Counted from the first letter of the stretch, positions 46,992 through 57,999 are shown. The stretch is DNA of 64,000 nucleotides from Burkholderia pseudomultivorans (GCF_001718415.1 NZ_CP013377.1:1736001-1800000); one strand, 5' to 3'. A program made the numbers and translations. Notes: generated from the letters alone by a model not told the origin.

Positions 46992-47017
46992 CGTCTTTAT
47001 TGGCGCAGCGCCCGAAC

Positions 47018-47085
47018 GCATAACGAACGGTTATGCGATTCGCGAAAAAAGGTCATTTTGCATAACTTTCCGGATTGGCTAAAGT
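47018..47085 (+). promoter_or_regulatory. PcaQ box copy 2 and pcaHG promoter
   Basis: GCATAAC-GAACG-GTTATGC (47018-47036) is a perfect 7-bp inverted repeat; a third half-site GCATAAC lies at 47060-47066. TTGCAT (47058-47063) and TAAAGT (47080-47085), 16 bp apart, form a plausible -35/-10 pair in which the -35 overlaps the third half-site. pcaH starts 42 bp after the -10. This fits LysR activation at the inverted repeat upstream of the promoter. Confidence 0.8.
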
Positions 47086-47126
47086 CCTGCCATCCACTTC
47101 GCGAAATACCTATCAGGAGACGCCCG

Positions 47127-47834
47127 ATGGATTCCCCCACGATCCTCACGCCGCGCGACTGGCCGTCGCATCCCGCGTATATCCATCCCGAGTACCGCTC
47201 GTCGGTGAAACGCGGCCCGACCCGGCCGCTGATCCCGCTGAAGGAAAAGCTGCGCGACCAGTACGCGCCCGTCTATGGCGCCGAGGATCTCGGCGCGCTC
47301 GACCACGACCTGACGAAGAACGCGGTGAAGAACGGCGAGCCGCTCGGCGAACGCATCGTCGTCACCGGCCGCGTGCTCGACGAAGGCGGCAAGCCCGTGC
47401 GCAACACGCTCGTCGAGGTGTGGCAGGCGAACGCCGCAGGCCGCTACGTGCACAAGGTCGACCAGCACGACGCGCCGCTCGACCCGAACTTCCTCGGCGC
47501 GGGCCGCTGCCTGACCGACGACGAAGGCCGCTACCGCTTCCTGACGATCAAGCCCGGCGCGTATCCGTGGGGCAATCATCCGAACGCGTGGCGCCCGAAT
47601 CACATCCACTTCTCGCTGTTCGGCGACTACTTCGGCTCGCGCCTCGTCACGCAGATGTATTTCCCCGGCGATCCGCTGCTCGCGTACGACCCGATCTTCC
47701 AGGGCACGCCCGAGGCTGCGCGCGATCGGCTGATCTCGCGCTTCTCGATGGACATCACCGAAGAAGGCTATGCGCTCGGCTACGAATTCGACATCGTGCT
47801 GCGCGGCCGCGACGCCACCCCGATGGAGCGCTGA
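47127..47834 (+). CDS. pcaH: Protocatechuate 3,4-dioxygenase beta subunit
   Basis: A 235-residue intradiol dioxygenase subunit that carries the iron. Ligands are Tyr107 (GRYVHK), Tyr146 (GAYPWGN), His159 and His161 (PNHIHFS); their spacing equals that of the Pseudomonas enzyme. With PcaG it opens the ring of protocatechuate to 3-carboxy-cis,cis-muconate in the beta-ketoadipate pathway. The ATG at 47127 follows CAGGAGA. The remaining pca genes are not in the window. Confidence 0.96.
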   Translation: MDSPTILTPRDWPSHPAYIHPEYRSSVKRGPTRPLIPLKEKLRDQYAPVYGAEDLGALDHDLTKNAVKNGEPLGERIVVTGRVLDEGGKPVRNTLVEVWQANAAGRYVHKVDQHDAPLDPNFLGAGRCLTDDEGRYRFLTIKPGAYPWGNHPNAWRPNHIHFSLFGDYFGSRLVTQMYFPGDPLLAYDPIFQGTPEAARDRLISRFSMDITEEGYALGYEFDIVLRGRDATPMER

Positions 47835-47837
47835 ACC

Positions 47838-48431
47838 ATGACGACGCTGAAGCAAACCCCTTCGCAGACGGTCGGCCCGTACTTCGCATACGGCCTGTGC
47901 CCGCAGCAATACGACTACGACCTGAAGAGCCTGTTTACGCCGACGATCGCCGCGCCGCACGCCGAAGGCGAACACGTGCTGCTGGTCGGCCAGGTGTTCG
48001 ACGGCGACGGCAAGGTCGTCAGCGACGCGATCCTCGAGTTCACGCAGGCCGACGGCGCGGGCCGCTACCCCGCCTCGCGCAACGACATCGCGACCGCGGG
48101 CTTCACCGGCTTCGCGCGCGTCGGCACGGGCACCGATGCGCAGCACCGCTTCATCGTCGAGACGGTGAAGCCGGGCCGGATCGCCGCGGACGAAGCGCCG
48201 CACATCAACGTGACCGTGATGATGCGCGGGATCCTCACGCACGCGTTCACCCGCGTCTACTTCGACGACGAAGCCGCGGCGAATGCGACCGACCCCGTGC
48301 TGAACCTGGTGCCGGCCGAGCGCCGTGCGACGCTCGTCGCGAAGCGCGATGCGCAACCGGGCCGCCCGACCGTCTACCGCTTCGACATCCGGATGCAGGG
48401 CCCGGAAGAAACCGTGTTCTTCGACGTGTGA
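47838..48431 (+). CDS. pcaG: Protocatechuate 3,4-dioxygenase alpha subunit
   Basis: A 197-residue partner of PcaH, of usual length, starting TLKQTPSQTVGPYFAYGL and with the substrate-contacting GRYPASRND and TRVYFDDE segments. It lacks the iron-ligand set, as alpha subunits do. It starts three bases after the pcaH stop codon, so the two are co-translated to give the alpha-beta multimer. Confidence 0.96.
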   Translation: MTTLKQTPSQTVGPYFAYGLCPQQYDYDLKSLFTPTIAAPHAEGEHVLLVGQVFDGDGKVVSDAILEFTQADGAGRYPASRNDIATAGFTGFARVGTGTDAQHRFIVETVKPGRIAADEAPHINVTVMMRGILTHAFTRVYFDDEAAANATDPVLNLVPAERRATLVAKRDAQPGRPTVYRFDIRMQGPEETVFFDV

Positions 48432-48499
48432 TGCACGCGCCGGCGCAGGCCGGCCCTGCGCGAAGCGCAACGCCGCGTGACGCGACGCCGATCCGGCCT

Positions 48500-48518
48500 C
48501 GCCGCACGCGGCGTTTTT
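48500..48518 (+). terminator. Intrinsic terminator of pcaHG
   Basis: CGCCG-CACG-CGGCG followed by five T residues lies 68 bp after the pcaG stop. The stem is 5 bp with a 4-base loop, extendable to 6 bp with a 2-base loop. Confidence 0.65.
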
Positions 48519-48885
48519 CATTTCCGCCGACATCATTCGATGCTGCGCCGCATGGCGCTCGGTCGAGACCGGCGCGGTCGACGCATCAAGGCTTCCGACC
48601 CTTACATCTTCTGCAGCAGCGAAATGCATGCTGCAAACGCACATGCTTCACCGGTCTGATGGAAATTGACTACCGCGTTATGCGGCGTATTCTGTGTTTT
48701 CCGAAACGACTCGAGCAAATTGAATCGGCACAGGAAACAATGACCCATAGATGCGCGACACGGCCCAGGCCGCCGGCTCGCGCATTTTTTCTGACCGGGT
48801 GCCTTTGGCGCGGCTGCGAAATTCGGCAGGCGCGCATTTTTTTGCCCCGTCGTCGCAGGCACGCACGCGCCGCGGAATCCGGCGG
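48519..48885. other. Spacer between pcaHG and AraC gene
   Basis: About 370 bp without a gene, downstream of two convergent transcripts. It contains two short CGCGCATTTTTT tracts (near 48779 and 48829), whose reverse complement would be A-rich on the minus strand. I see no promoter or structured element beyond the pcaHG terminator. Confidence 0.4.
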
Positions 48886-49665
48886 CTAGCGGCGAATCTC
48901 CAGATACCGGCTCGGCGTGTCGCCGAGGATGCGCCGAAACGCCGACGCAAACGCGCTGGCGCTCGCATAGCCGAGATCGAGCGCCACGCGCGTCACCGGC
49001 TGCCCGTCGCTCAGCCGCGTAATCGCCGCGAGCATGCAGACCTGCTGACGCCATGCGGCGAAACTCACGCCCGTCTGCGCGCGGAACAGCCGCGTAAACG
49101 TGCGCCGGCTCAGGCCCGCGTCGGCCGCGACGCGGTCGAGGTCGGCCGCGATCGACGGCGACGCGAACAGGTGGCGGCAGATCCGCGCCAGGCGCGCGTC
49201 GACCGGCAGCGGCGCATGCAGCGACAGGCGCGGCATCGCGGCGATTTCCGCGACCAGCAGCGCCATCAGCTTGCCGGCGCGCCCGTCGACGTCGTACATC
49301 GCCGGCAAGTCGATCGCCTCGTCGATCAGCTGCCGCAGCAGCGCCGACACACCGTACACGCCGCAATGCTCGGGCAGGCCGGCCTCACGCGCGGCGGCGT
49401 CCGACACGAAGGTGTTGAGCATCGTGACCGGCCCGCTCATCGTCATTTCATGCCGCACGCCGGCCGGCACCCAGCACGCGCGCTGCGGCGGCACCAGCCA
49501 GCGGCCGTGCGGCGTCGCCACGCTGATCGTGCCGCGCGACGCGAACGCGAACTGCCCGCGCGCATGCGCGTGCTCCGGAAACGTCGTGCCTGCCGCATAG
49601 TCGTTGGCGATCACGACCACGCTACGCGGAATGTGTTCGTAGGGATCAAGCAGCGTATTTCTCAT
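48886..49665 (-). CDS. AraC-family transcriptional regulator
   Basis: A 259-residue regulator with an N-terminal cupin sensor (EHAHARGQFAFASRGTISVAT, WLVPPQRACWVPAGVRHEM) and a C-terminal double helix-turn-helix (AADAGLSRRTFTRLFRAQTG and VALDLGYASASAFASAFRR). The ATG at 49665 is preferred because the longer frame reads through the divergent spacer. It is divergent from the alpha/beta hydrolase at 49808 (142 bp apart) and may control it. Ligand unknown. Confidence 0.88.
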   Translation of the reverse strand: MRNTLLDPYEHIPRSVVVIANDYAAGTTFPEHAHARGQFAFASRGTISVATPHGRWLVPPQRACWVPAGVRHEMTMSGPVTMLNTFVSDAAAREAGLPEHCGVYGVSALLRQLIDEAIDLPAMYDVDGRAGKLMALLVAEIAAMPRLSLHAPLPVDARLARICRHLFASPSIAADLDRVAADAGLSRRTFTRLFRAQTGVSFAAWRQQVCMLAAITRLSDGQPVTRVALDLGYASASAFASAFRRILGDTPSRYLEIRR

Positions 49666-49807
49666 GGCCCGAATTCCATCATGAATGACCCGATATCGAA
49701 AGCGGGTCGCCTTCGACCGATCTACGATCCGCTTCACGCCCGAGCGACCGACGCGTCGCCCGGATCGTCGGCCGGATCGGCCGCATTGCAACGACTTCGG
49801 AGCGGAT

Positions 49808-50587
49808 ATGCCCAATACCTTTCATCGCGTCGGCCACGGCCCGCACGCGGTGCTCGTGCTGCACGGCTGGTTCGGCGACGCACACGCGTTCGAACCCGTC
49901 GAGGCGTGGCTGTCGCGCGAACGCTTCAGCTACGTGTTCATGGACTACCGCGGTTACGGCCGCATGCGCGATGCGCGCGGCGCATACACGATCGACGAGA
50001 TCGCCGCCGACACCATCGCGCTCGCCGACGCGCTCGGCTTCGACCGCTTCAGCCTGGTCGGCCATTCGATGGGCGGCATGGCGATCGAGAAGGTCGCCGC
50101 CCTCGCGCCCGAGCGCGTGCGCGCGCTGGTTCCGGTCGCACCGGTGCCGTGCGGCGGCGTGCCGTTCGACACGCCGCGCCGGACGCTGTTCGAACGGGCC
50201 GCCGACCATCCCGCCGCGCGCCGGACCATCATCGATCGCAGCACGGGCGGGCGGCTACCCGCCGCCTGGGTCGAGTGGAAAGCCGCGTATTCGGCAGCCT
50301 GTTCGTCGGCGCACGCGTTCGGCGCGTATTTCCGCGCGTGGGCCGATACGGATTTCAGTGACGAGATCGCCGGCCATCATCCGGTGAAGGTGCTGATCGG
50401 CGAACACGACCCGGCGTTCGACGCCGCGCTGATGGCCCGCACCTATCTGCGGCGCTACCCGCTCGCGACCGTCGACGTGCTGCGCAACGCCGGCCACTAT
50501 CCGATGAACGAAACCCCGCTTGCGCTGGTCGCGGCGATCGAGTCCTTCCTGCTCGCCACCGCAGCGGAACCGGCCGGTCGCGCGTAA
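49808..50587 (+). CDS. Alpha/beta hydrolase
   Basis: A 259-residue single-domain hydrolase with oxyanion region HGWFGD, nucleophile elbow GHSMGG (Ser ~83), acid Asp in GEHDP and catalytic His in NAGHYP. This is a complete triad of the haloperoxidase/esterase type. The ATG at 49808 follows GGAT at suitable distance and starts the conserved core. It is divergent from the AraC gene and convergent with the peptidase operon. Substrate not predictable. Confidence 0.85.
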   Translation: MPNTFHRVGHGPHAVLVLHGWFGDAHAFEPVEAWLSRERFSYVFMDYRGYGRMRDARGAYTIDEIAADTIALADALGFDRFSLVGHSMGGMAIEKVAALAPERVRALVPVAPVPCGGVPFDTPRRTLFERAADHPAARRTIIDRSTGGRLPAAWVEWKAAYSAACSSAHAFGAYFRAWADTDFSDEIAGHHPVKVLIGEHDPAFDAALMARTYLRRYPLATVDVLRNAGHYPMNETPLALVAAIESFLLATAAEPAGRA

Positions 50588-50613
50588 CGGGCGCGGCATG
50601 CTGTCGGCGCGCG

Positions 50614-51441
50614 TCATCGCAGCATGAACGACATCGCCGACAGGCTGTTCAGCGTGCGCACGACGTGCTCGACCGACGGCCCGTCGAAGCGCAGCGTCAC
50701 CGCGTCCACGCGCGTCAGCGACGGCAGCACGGCGAACAGGTCGGCGATCGCGGCCGTCTGCACGCGCAGCGTGCATGCGGCCGGCGCGGGCCGATGCGCG
50801 CCCGCGCGCCAGCCGGCCGATACGGCCTGCGCCACCGTTTCACGCGCGGCGACGGCGATGCGCGCACAGGCGGCGGCCGGCGTCAGCGTATCGCCGCTCG
50901 ACGCGCCGCCGGCGGTCTTGACCGTCTCGAAACGCGCCTGCGGAAACAGCGGCCGCGTCTCGTCGGCGAACACGTCGTCGCCGGTCGCCAGCGCGACATG
51001 CGCGCCGTACTCGCGCGCGAGCGCACCGTACAGTCCGGCCTCGCCGAGCTCGACGTCGTTCAGCCACACCTGCGTGAACGCGAAGCTGTTGATCGTGTGC
51101 GCCAGCACGCCGCGCGTCTGCGATTTCGCGTGATAGCCGATCATGAACACGAGATCGGGCTGCTGTTCGATGCCCGCCATCATCCCGAGCGTGCGCGGCT
51201 TGCCGAGCACCACGCGGGCGCGCGCATCGAGCCCGTCGGGCAGCAGGTTGCGAAAGCCGCCGTGCGAATCGTTGACCCACACGGCCTGCGCGCCGCCCGC
51301 GAATGCGCCTTCGATCGCCGCGTTGGCCTCGGCGGTCATCCAGCGGCGCGCGCGCTCGTACTCGGGATTGCCGGCGCGCGTCTGCTCGGCGGCGAACACG
51401 CCGGCAACGCCTTCGATGTCGGTCGAAATCAGGATCTTCAT
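50614..51441 (-). CDS. M55 D-aminopeptidase (DppA-like)
   Basis: A 275-residue zinc peptidase of the DppA family. The start MKILISTDIEGVAG supplies the first metal ligands (Asp8, Glu10), and NDSHGGFRNLLPD and MIGYHAKS provide further ligands and the catalytic His region. DppA removes N-terminal D-amino acids. It is last in the eight-gene operon and its ATG overlaps the DmpA-like stop by four bases. Confidence 0.87.
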   Translation of the reverse strand: MKILISTDIEGVAGVFAAEQTRAGNPEYERARRWMTAEANAAIEGAFAGGAQAVWVNDSHGGFRNLLPDGLDARARVVLGKPRTLGMMAGIEQQPDLVFMIGYHAKSQTRGVLAHTINSFAFTQVWLNDVELGEAGLYGALAREYGAHVALATGDDVFADETRPLFPQARFETVKTAGGASSGDTLTPAAACARIAVAARETVAQAVSAGWRAGAHRPAPAACTLRVQTAAIADLFAVLPSLTRVDAVTLRFDGPSVEHVVRTLNSLSAMSFMLR

Positions 51442-52514
51442 GAATGGTTCGGACGGTCTGCGTGGAAGAGGCCATCGAGATCGGGCAGCGCGTCGCGCAG
51501 CGACTGCCGCACATGAGCGTCGCGCCCGGCGACCGTCACGGCCTGCAGCAGCGCATCGGCGATCGCGTGCTCGACGCTCTCGGCCGCGGCCATGAACAGC
51601 GGATCGAGCGCGGCATCGGCCAGCAGCGCCGGCAGCGCGACATGCGTGGCATCGTGCGCGATCGTGTAGGCGGTCGAGAACGCGAGCGCGAGGTCGCCGC
51701 TGCCGTGCCCGTAGACGGAGCCCGTGCGCGCAAGCCCCGCGCCCGCCCGGCGGGCGAGCCGTGACAGTTGTCGCGCGTCGAGCGGCGCATCGGTCGCGAG
51801 CAGCAGGATGATCGAGCCCTGCTCGGGCGGCGCAGCCTGCGCGGCAGCGGCCGCCTGCCGTTCGGCGAGGATCCGTCCGACCGGCACGCCGCCGAGCGTC
51901 AGCATCGGCAGCCGGCCGAAATTCGCGAGCACGAGCGCGCCGACCGTGTACGGCCGCCCGGCCGCGACGGCGACCCGCGACGCCGAGCCGATCCCGCCCT
52001 TCAGGTCGAAGCACGCCATCCCTCGCCCCGCGCCTACCGCGCCGCGCGCGACCTCGCGCGACGCGGCGCGGCACGCGGCGTCGTAATGCGCGGCCATCAC
52101 CGCGAACGCCTGGAGGTCGTTCAGATAACCGTCGTTGCACTCGAACACGAGCGGATTGACGGTCGGCCAGTCGCGGCCGATCCGCGGATTCGCGGCGATC
52201 GCCGCGCGGATCTGCGCATGGGCGACCGCGCCGACGGCGAACGTGTTGGTCAGCGCGATCGGCGTATCGAGCGTGCCGAGTTCGTCGACCTGCACGAGCC
52301 CGACGCTCTTGCCGAAGCCGTTGATCACCGCCGCGCCGGCCGGCACCTTGCTGCGGTACACGTCGCCCGGATGCGGCTTCACGACCGTGACGCCGGTCTG
52401 CACCGCGCCGGCGTCGAGCGTGCAGTGGCCGACCGTCACGCCCGGCACGTCGGCGATCGTGCCGCGCCGCCCGGCCGGCAGCGTCGCGCTCCACATCGTC
52501 GGTACGGCAACCAT
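51438..52514 (-). CDS. P1/S58 family aminopeptidase (DmpA-like)
   Basis: A 358-residue N-terminal nucleophile peptidase that cleaves itself into two chains. The usual sites are seen in TIADVPGVTVGHCT, GAAVINGFGKSVGL, NPLVFECNDGYLND and the self-processing region GSVYGHGSGDLALAF. DmpA-type enzymes release L- or D-amino acids from peptides. Its ATG shares one base with the gsiD stop. It processes peptides that the Gsi importer likely brings in. Confidence 0.87.
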   Translation of the reverse strand: MVAVPTMWSATLPAGRRGTIADVPGVTVGHCTLDAGAVQTGVTVVKPHPGDVYRSKVPAGAAVINGFGKSVGLVQVDELGTLDTPIALTNTFAVGAVAHAQIRAAIAANPRIGRDWPTVNPLVFECNDGYLNDLQAFAVMAAHYDAACRAASREVARGAVGAGRGMACFDLKGGIGSASRVAVAAGRPYTVGALVLANFGRLPMLTLGGVPVGRILAERQAAAAAQAAPPEQGSIILLLATDAPLDARQLSRLARRAGAGLARTGSVYGHGSGDLALAFSTAYTIAHDATHVALPALLADAALDPLFMAAAESVEHAIADALLQAVTVAGRDAHVRQSLRDALPDLDGLFHADRPNHS

Positions 52515-53407
52515 CAGCGGCGCTCCAGCTTCGGATCGAGCGCGTCGCGCAGCCCGTCGCCGAGCAGGTTGAACGCGAGTACGGTCAGGAAGATCGCGAG
52601 GCTCGGGAAGATCGCGACGTGCGGCGCACTCACCATGTCCGCGCGCGCCTCGTTGAGCATCGCGCCCCACTCCGGCGTCGGCGGCTGCGCGCCGAGCCCG
52701 AGGAACGACAGGCTCGCGGCCGTGATGATCGAGGTGCCGATGCGCATCGTGAAGTAGACGACCACCGACGACACCGTGCCCGGCAGGATATGCCGCATGA
52801 TGATCGTCCAGTCCGACGCGCCGATGCTGCGCGCGGCCTCGACATAGGTCATGTGCTTGAGCATCAGCGTATTGCCGCGCACGAGCCGCGCGAACGCCGG
52901 GATGCTGAAGATCGCGACCGCGCAGATCACGTTGATCATGCCGTTGCCGAGGATCGCGACCACGCCGATCGCGAGCAGGATCCCGGGGAACGCGAACAGC
53001 ACGTCGGCGATGCGCATCGTGATGCGGTCCCACCAGCCTTCGTAGTAGCCGGCGAGCAACCCGAAGAACGTGCCGATCAGCGCGCCGAGCGCGACCGAGA
53101 AAAAGCCGGCCGCGAGCGAGATGCGCGTGCCGGCGACGATCCGGCTGAAGATGTCGCGGCCGAGCGAATCGACGCCGAACCAGTGCACGGCCGACGGCCC
53201 CGCGTTCAGCGCGTCGTAGTCGAAATAGTTTTCCGGATCGAACGGCACGACATGCGGGCCGACGAACGCCAGCACGACGAGCAGCAGCACGAAGCCGCCC
53301 GCGACGAGCGCCACGGTCTGCCGGCGGAACTTGCGCCAGAATTCGCGCCACGGCGTGCGGATCGCGGTCGATGCGGGCGGCGCCGAGGTCGGGACAGTCG
53401 CGTTCAT
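52514..53407 (-). CDS. gsiD: Peptide/glutathione ABC permease (GsiD-like)
   Basis: A 297-residue permease of the DppC/GsiD class with six membrane helices and the EAA loop [37 protein letters not shown] is the family's characteristic periplasmic segment. The ATG at 53407 has GAGG upstream; a GTG two codons earlier is possible. It follows gsiC after seven bases. Confidence 0.92.
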   Translation of the reverse strand: MNATVPTSAPPASTAIRTPWREFWRKFRRQTVALVAGGFVLLLVVLAFVGPHVVPFDPENYFDYDALNAGPSAVHWFGVDSLGRDIFSRIVAGTRISLAAGFFSVALGALIGTFFGLLAGYYEGWWDRITMRIADVLFAFPGILLAIGVVAILGNGMINVICAVAIFSIPAFARLVRGNTLMLKHMTYVEAARSIGASDWTIIMRHILPGTVSSVVVYFTMRIGTSIITAASLSFLGLGAQPPTPEWGAMLNEARADMVSAPHVAIFPSLAIFLTVLAFNLLGDGLRDALDPKLERR

Positions 53408-53414
53408 GCGCACC

Positions 53415-54335
53415 TCACTTGAACCGGATGGTCGGGTTGATGACCGCGTACAGCACGTCGACGGTCAGGTTGATCAGGATGAATTCGAGCGAGAACAGCA
53501 GCACGATCGCCTGGATCACGGGGTAATCGCGCATCGTCACCGAATCGACCAGCAGGCGGCCGAGCCCCGGCCAGTTGAACACGGCCTCGACGACGATCGA
53601 GCCGCCGAGCAGGAAGCCGAACTGCAGCCCCATCATCGTGACGACCGGGATCATCGCGTTGCGCAGGCAGTGCTTGAGCACGACCATCGGCTCGTGCACG
53701 CCCTTCGCGCGCGCGGTGCGCACGAAATCCTCGTTCAGCACCTCGACGAACGACGCGCGCGTGAAGCGCGCCATCACCGCCGCGACCGCCGCGCCGAGCG
53801 TCAGCGACGGCAGCACGTAGCTCTTCCACGTGCCGTCCGGCACGACCGGCAGCCAGCCGAGCTTCACCGAGAAGATCTCCATCAGCAGCATGCCGAGCGC
53901 GAACGCCGGAAACGAGATGCCCGACACCGCGAGCGTCATGCCGATGCGGTCCGGCCAGCGATTGCGCCACACCGCCGACGCAATGCCGATCGCCATCCCG
54001 AACAGCGTCGCCCACGCCATGCTGACGATCGTCAGCATCAGCGTCGGCATGAAGCGCTCGCCGATCTCGGTCGACACCGGCCGCTTGCTGCGCGTCGACT
54101 TGCCGAAATCGCCGTGCGCGATCTTCACGAAGAAGTTCGCGAACTGCGTCGGCAGCGGCCGGTCGAGCCCGAGATCGGCGCGCACCAGCGCGACCGTCGC
54201 GTCGTCGGCTTCGGGACCGGCCGCGAGCCGCGCCGGGTCACCGGGCAGCAGGTGCACGAACAGGAACACGAGCACCGCGACGATCGCGAGCGTCGGCAGC
54301 AGGCCGAACAGGCGTTTGATGATGAAATTCAGCAT
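53415..54335 (-). CDS. gsiC: Peptide/glutathione ABC permease (GsiC-like)
   Basis: A 306-residue permease of the DppB/GsiC class: [21 protein letters not shown] first helix, [10 protein letters not shown] loop and EAA motif [24 protein letters not shown]. It forms the channel with GsiD. It lies 75 bp after gsiB. Confidence 0.93.
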   Translation of the reverse strand: MLNFIIKRLFGLLPTLAIVAVLVFLFVHLLPGDPARLAAGPEADDATVALVRADLGLDRPLPTQFANFFVKIAHGDFGKSTRSKRPVSTEIGERFMPTLMLTIVSMAWATLFGMAIGIASAVWRNRWPDRIGMTLAVSGISFPAFALGMLLMEIFSVKLGWLPVVPDGTWKSYVLPSLTLGAAVAAVMARFTRASFVEVLNEDFVRTARAKGVHEPMVVLKHCLRNAMIPVVTMMGLQFGFLLGGSIVVEAVFNWPGLGRLLVDSVTMRDYPVIQAIVLLFSLEFILINLTVDVLYAVINPTIRFK

Positions 54336-54410
54336 GAGGGCACCGGATCCTGGCGGCCCGCCGCGCGTTCGACATGCCGCGCCGGCGAGCCGCGATGCGC
54401 GCGGACGCGC

Positions 54411-55973
54411 TTACTTCATCGAGATGTCGTCGATGTTGAACGAAGCGTCCGGCATCACGTAGACGCCCTGCAGCCGCTTGCTGCGCGCATAGACGATGCT
54501 CTCCTGCACGAGGAAGATCCACGGCGCATCGGCCCAGACTCGCTTCTGCGCATCGGCGTACAGCTCGGCCTTCTTCGCGCGGTCGACGGTCTGCAGCGCC
54601 TTCGCGAGGTCGTCGTCGAAGGCCGGATTGCGGTAGTAGGCGGTGTTGAACAGCTTCGGCGGCGCCGACACCGTCGCGAGCAGCGGCGCGAGCGCCCAGT
54701 TCGCCTCGCCGGTCGACGCGGACCAGCCGATATAGAACATCCGCACCGGCGCGCTCGCCGGATCCTGCGCGCTCTCGACCTTCGACACGCGCTCGCCCGA
54801 TTCCAGCGCCTGCACCTGCGCCTTCACGCCGACCTGCGCGAGCTGCTGCTGCAGGAACTGGATCACCTTCTGCGACGTCGTGTTGTTATAGCCGGACCAG
54901 AGCGTCGTCTCGAAGCCGTTCGGATAGCCGGCCTCCTTCAGCAGCGCGCGCGCCTTCGCCGGATCGTACGGCCAGGGGCCCGTCTTCGTGGAGAACTCGA
55001 CGCCCGGCGGCACGACGCCCGTCGACGGCGTCGCAAAGCCCGAGAACGCGACCTTCACGAGCGCCTCCTTGTTGATCGCGTAGTTGAGCGCCTGGCGCAC
55101 CTTCAGGTTGTCGAACGGCTTTTGCTGCATGTTCAGCGACACGTAGCGCGCGACGATCGACGGCCGCTCGACGATATCGAGCTTCGGATTGGCCTTCAGG
55201 TCGGGCACCTGCTCATACGGAATGCGGAACGCCATGTCCGCCTGGCCGGCCTTCATCAGCGCCGCGCGCGTGTTGTTGTCGATCACGGGCTTCCAGTCGA
55301 TCCCGTCGATCTTCGGATAGCCCTTCTTCCAGTAGCCGGCGAACTTCTTCACCTTCAGGTCGTCGGTCTGCTTCCATTCGACGAACTCGAACGGCCCGGT
55401 GCCGACCGGATGCAGCGCGATGTCGCGCCCCCACTTCTTCAGCGCCGCGGGCGAGATCATCACCGCCGACGGATGCGCGAGCGTGTTGATGATCGCCGAG
55501 AACGGCTCGCGCAGCGTGATCTTCACCGTGTACGGATCGACGGCCTCGGTCTTCTCGATCACGCGGAACAGGTTGTAGCGCTTCAGCTTGTTCGCCGGAT
55601 CGGTCACGCGGTCGAAGTTGGCCTTCACCGCTTCCGCGTTGAAATCGGTGCCGTCGTGGAACTTCACGCCCTTGCGCAGGTGGATCGTGTAGACCTTCGC
55701 GTCCGGCGACGCGTCATACCCGGTCGCGAGCACGTTGACGACCTTCATGTCCTTGTCGAACCCGAACAGGCCTTCGTAGAACGACTTGGCCGCGGCCTGC
55801 GACACGGTGTCGTTCGCGTCGTACGGATCCATCGTCGTGAACGTCTGGTCGACGGCGATCACCGCGGTCTGCTGCGCGAGCGCGGGCAGCGCGGCCGTCA
55901 GCGCGAACACGCTCGCGCCGGTCGCGATCAGCGTGCGCAGGCGAAACATCGGGGACGAAAGCGATTGGTTCAT
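54411..55973 (-). CDS. gsiB: Periplasmic glutathione/peptide-binding protein (GsiB-like)
   Basis: A 520-residue family 5 solute-binding protein with a signal peptide ending ALPALA-QQ. The mature start [20 protein letters not shown] and the [22 protein letters not shown] segment match GsiB. Length (E. coli GsiB is 512) supports the assignment. It captures the peptide for GsiC/D. ATG at 55973 lies 112 bp after gsiA. Confidence 0.93.
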   Translation of the reverse strand: MNQSLSSPMFRLRTLIATGASVFALTAALPALAQQTAVIAVDQTFTTMDPYDANDTVSQAAAKSFYEGLFGFDKDMKVVNVLATGYDASPDAKVYTIHLRKGVKFHDGTDFNAEAVKANFDRVTDPANKLKRYNLFRVIEKTEAVDPYTVKITLREPFSAIINTLAHPSAVMISPAALKKWGRDIALHPVGTGPFEFVEWKQTDDLKVKKFAGYWKKGYPKIDGIDWKPVIDNNTRAALMKAGQADMAFRIPYEQVPDLKANPKLDIVERPSIVARYVSLNMQQKPFDNLKVRQALNYAINKEALVKVAFSGFATPSTGVVPPGVEFSTKTGPWPYDPAKARALLKEAGYPNGFETTLWSGYNNTTSQKVIQFLQQQLAQVGVKAQVQALESGERVSKVESAQDPASAPVRMFYIGWSASTGEANWALAPLLATVSAPPKLFNTAYYRNPAFDDDLAKALQTVDRAKKAELYADAQKRVWADAPWIFLVQESIVYARSKRLQGVYVMPDASFNIDDISMK

Positions 55974-56085
55974 GCTGGCTGGCTCCTGTGCAAGGTTCTG
56001 TGACGCGTGATGAATGCGCGGGACGACGGCCCCCCGCTTCGGAAAAAACCGCGTAGCAGCGCGTGCGCGACCGCATGGCGCTGCG

Positions 56086-57972
56086 TCAGTACGCGCCGCC
56101 GACGCGATGCGTCGCGACGTAATGCCCGGGCCCGACCGCGACGAGCGGCGCGACGACGGGCTCGTCGCCGACCGCGCGGATCGGGCTCGGAATCTCGTCC
56201 GCCGCGAGCTGGCGCGGCGCATGCCGGCGCGCGGGATCGGCGACCGGCACCGCGCTCATCAGCTTCTTCGTGTACGGATGCTGCGGCGCCTCGAACACCG
56301 CGCGGCGCGGGCCGATCTCGACGATCTGGCCGAGATACATCACCGCGACGCGATGGCTGATACGCTCGACGACGGCCATGTCGTGCGAGATGAACAGGTA
56401 CGCGACACCGAGTTCGCGCTGCAGGTCGAGCATCAGGTTGACGATCTGCGCCTGCACCGACACGTCGAGCGCGGACACCGATTCGTCGGCGATCACGACT
56501 TTCGGGTTCAGCGCGAGCGCGCGCGCGATCGCGATCCGCTGGCGCTGACCGCCGGAAAACTCGTGCGGATAGCGGCGCGCCGCCTCGGGCGGCAGGCCGA
56601 CCTTGTCGAGCAGCCAGTCGACGCGCGCCTGCGCGTCGCGGCCGTTCGCGACGCCGTGCACGAGCAGCGGCTCCATGATCGAGAAGCCGACCGTGAGGCG
56701 CGGATTCAGCGACGCGAACGGATCCTGGAAAATGAACTGGATGTTCCGGCGCAGCGCCTGCAGATCCGCGCCTTTCAGCGCGCTGATGTCGCGGCCGTCG
56801 AATTCTATCGAGCCGCTCTGCGATTCGACGAGGCGCAGCAGCGAGCGGCCGGTCGTCGACTTGCCGCAGCCCGACTCGCCGACCAGCGCGAGCGTTTCGC
56901 CGGCGCGCAGCTCGAAGCTCACGCGCTCGACCGCATGCACGTATTGCGACACGCGGCCGAACAGCCCGCTCTTCACCGGAAAGCGTGTGACCAGGTCGCG
57001 CACGCGCAGCACCGGCGGCGCGCCCGGATCGACGCGCGGCTGCGCATCGCCGTGCACCGGAACGGCCGCGCCGGCGCCGTCGACCTTCAGCAGCGGGAAT
57101 TTCTCGGGCGCGTCGGTGCCGTGCATCGAGCCGAGCCGCGGCACGGCCGCGAGCAGCGCGCGCGTGTAGCGATGCACGGGCGCCGCAAAGATCCGCTCCG
57201 ACTCGCCCTCCTCGACCTTCTCGCCGCGATACATCACCAGCACGCGGTCGGCCACCTCGGCCACCACGCCCATGTCGTGCGTGATGAAGATCACGCCCAT
57301 CTTCATCTCGTCCTGCAGCCCGCGTATCAGTTGCAGGATCTGCGCCTGGATCGTCACGTCGAGCGCAGTGGTCGGTTCGTCGGCGATCAGCAGCGCGGGC
57401 CGGCACGACAGCGCCATCGCGATCATCACGCGCTGCCGCATCCCGCCCGACAGCTGGTGCGGGTAGCGCGCAAACACGCGGCGCGCCTCGGGAATGCGCA
57501 CGAGGTCGAGCAGGCGCAGCGCTTCCGCGCGCGCCTGGCCCGGCGATTTCGACTGGTGCAGCGCGATCGCCTCGCTGATCTGGTCGCCGACCGTAAACAC
57601 CGGGTTGAGCGACGTCATCGGCTCCTGGAAGATCATCGCGATGTCCGCGCCGCGAATGCCGCGCATCGTCGCGGCGCCGGCCTGCGCGAGATCGAGCAGC
57701 GCGCCGCTGCGGCGCCGCAGCACGATCCGGCCGCCGGTGATCTCGCCGCCGCCGTGCTCGACGAGCCGCATCAGCGCGAGCGACGTGACCGACTTGCCGG
57801 AGCCCGATTCGCCGACGATCGCGAGCGTCTCGCCGCGATCGACGTGAAACGACACGTTGCGCACCGCGTCGAAGGTCGCGCCTTCGCGGCGGAACGTGAC
57901 CGACAGGTCGTCGACCGCGACGACGCGCTGCTCGGGCAGCACCAGGCCGGACGGATTTCGGTTCGAAGTCAT
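56086..57972 (-). CDS. gsiA: Dual-domain ABC ATPase (GsiA-like)
   Basis: A 628-residue fusion of two ABC ATPase domains. First: Walker A GESGSGKS, signature LSGGMRQRV, Walker [13 protein letters not shown]. Second: [29 protein letters not shown]. The domain duplication and size are as in E. coli GsiA (623). The second Walker B has DES in place of DEP, common in this family. It powers import with GsiC/D. Confidence 0.94.
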   Translation of the reverse strand: MTSNRNPSGLVLPEQRVVAVDDLSVTFRREGATFDAVRNVSFHVDRGETLAIVGESGSGKSVTSLALMRLVEHGGGEITGGRIVLRRRSGALLDLAQAGAATMRGIRGADIAMIFQEPMTSLNPVFTVGDQISEAIALHQSKSPGQARAEALRLLDLVRIPEARRVFARYPHQLSGGMRQRVMIAMALSCRPALLIADEPTTALDVTIQAQILQLIRGLQDEMKMGVIFITHDMGVVAEVADRVLVMYRGEKVEEGESERIFAAPVHRYTRALLAAVPRLGSMHGTDAPEKFPLLKVDGAGAAVPVHGDAQPRVDPGAPPVLRVRDLVTRFPVKSGLFGRVSQYVHAVERVSFELRAGETLALVGESGCGKSTTGRSLLRLVESQSGSIEFDGRDISALKGADLQALRRNIQFIFQDPFASLNPRLTVGFSIMEPLLVHGVANGRDAQARVDWLLDKVGLPPEAARRYPHEFSGGQRQRIAIARALALNPKVVIADESVSALDVSVQAQIVNLMLDLQRELGVAYLFISHDMAVVERISHRVAVMYLGQIVEIGPRRAVFEAPQHPYTKKLMSAVPVADPARRHAPRQLAADEIPSPIRAVGDEPVVAPLVAVGPGHYVATHRVGGAY

Positions 57973-57999
57973 GCGTGAGCCTCCTGCGGCGCTCCGGAA

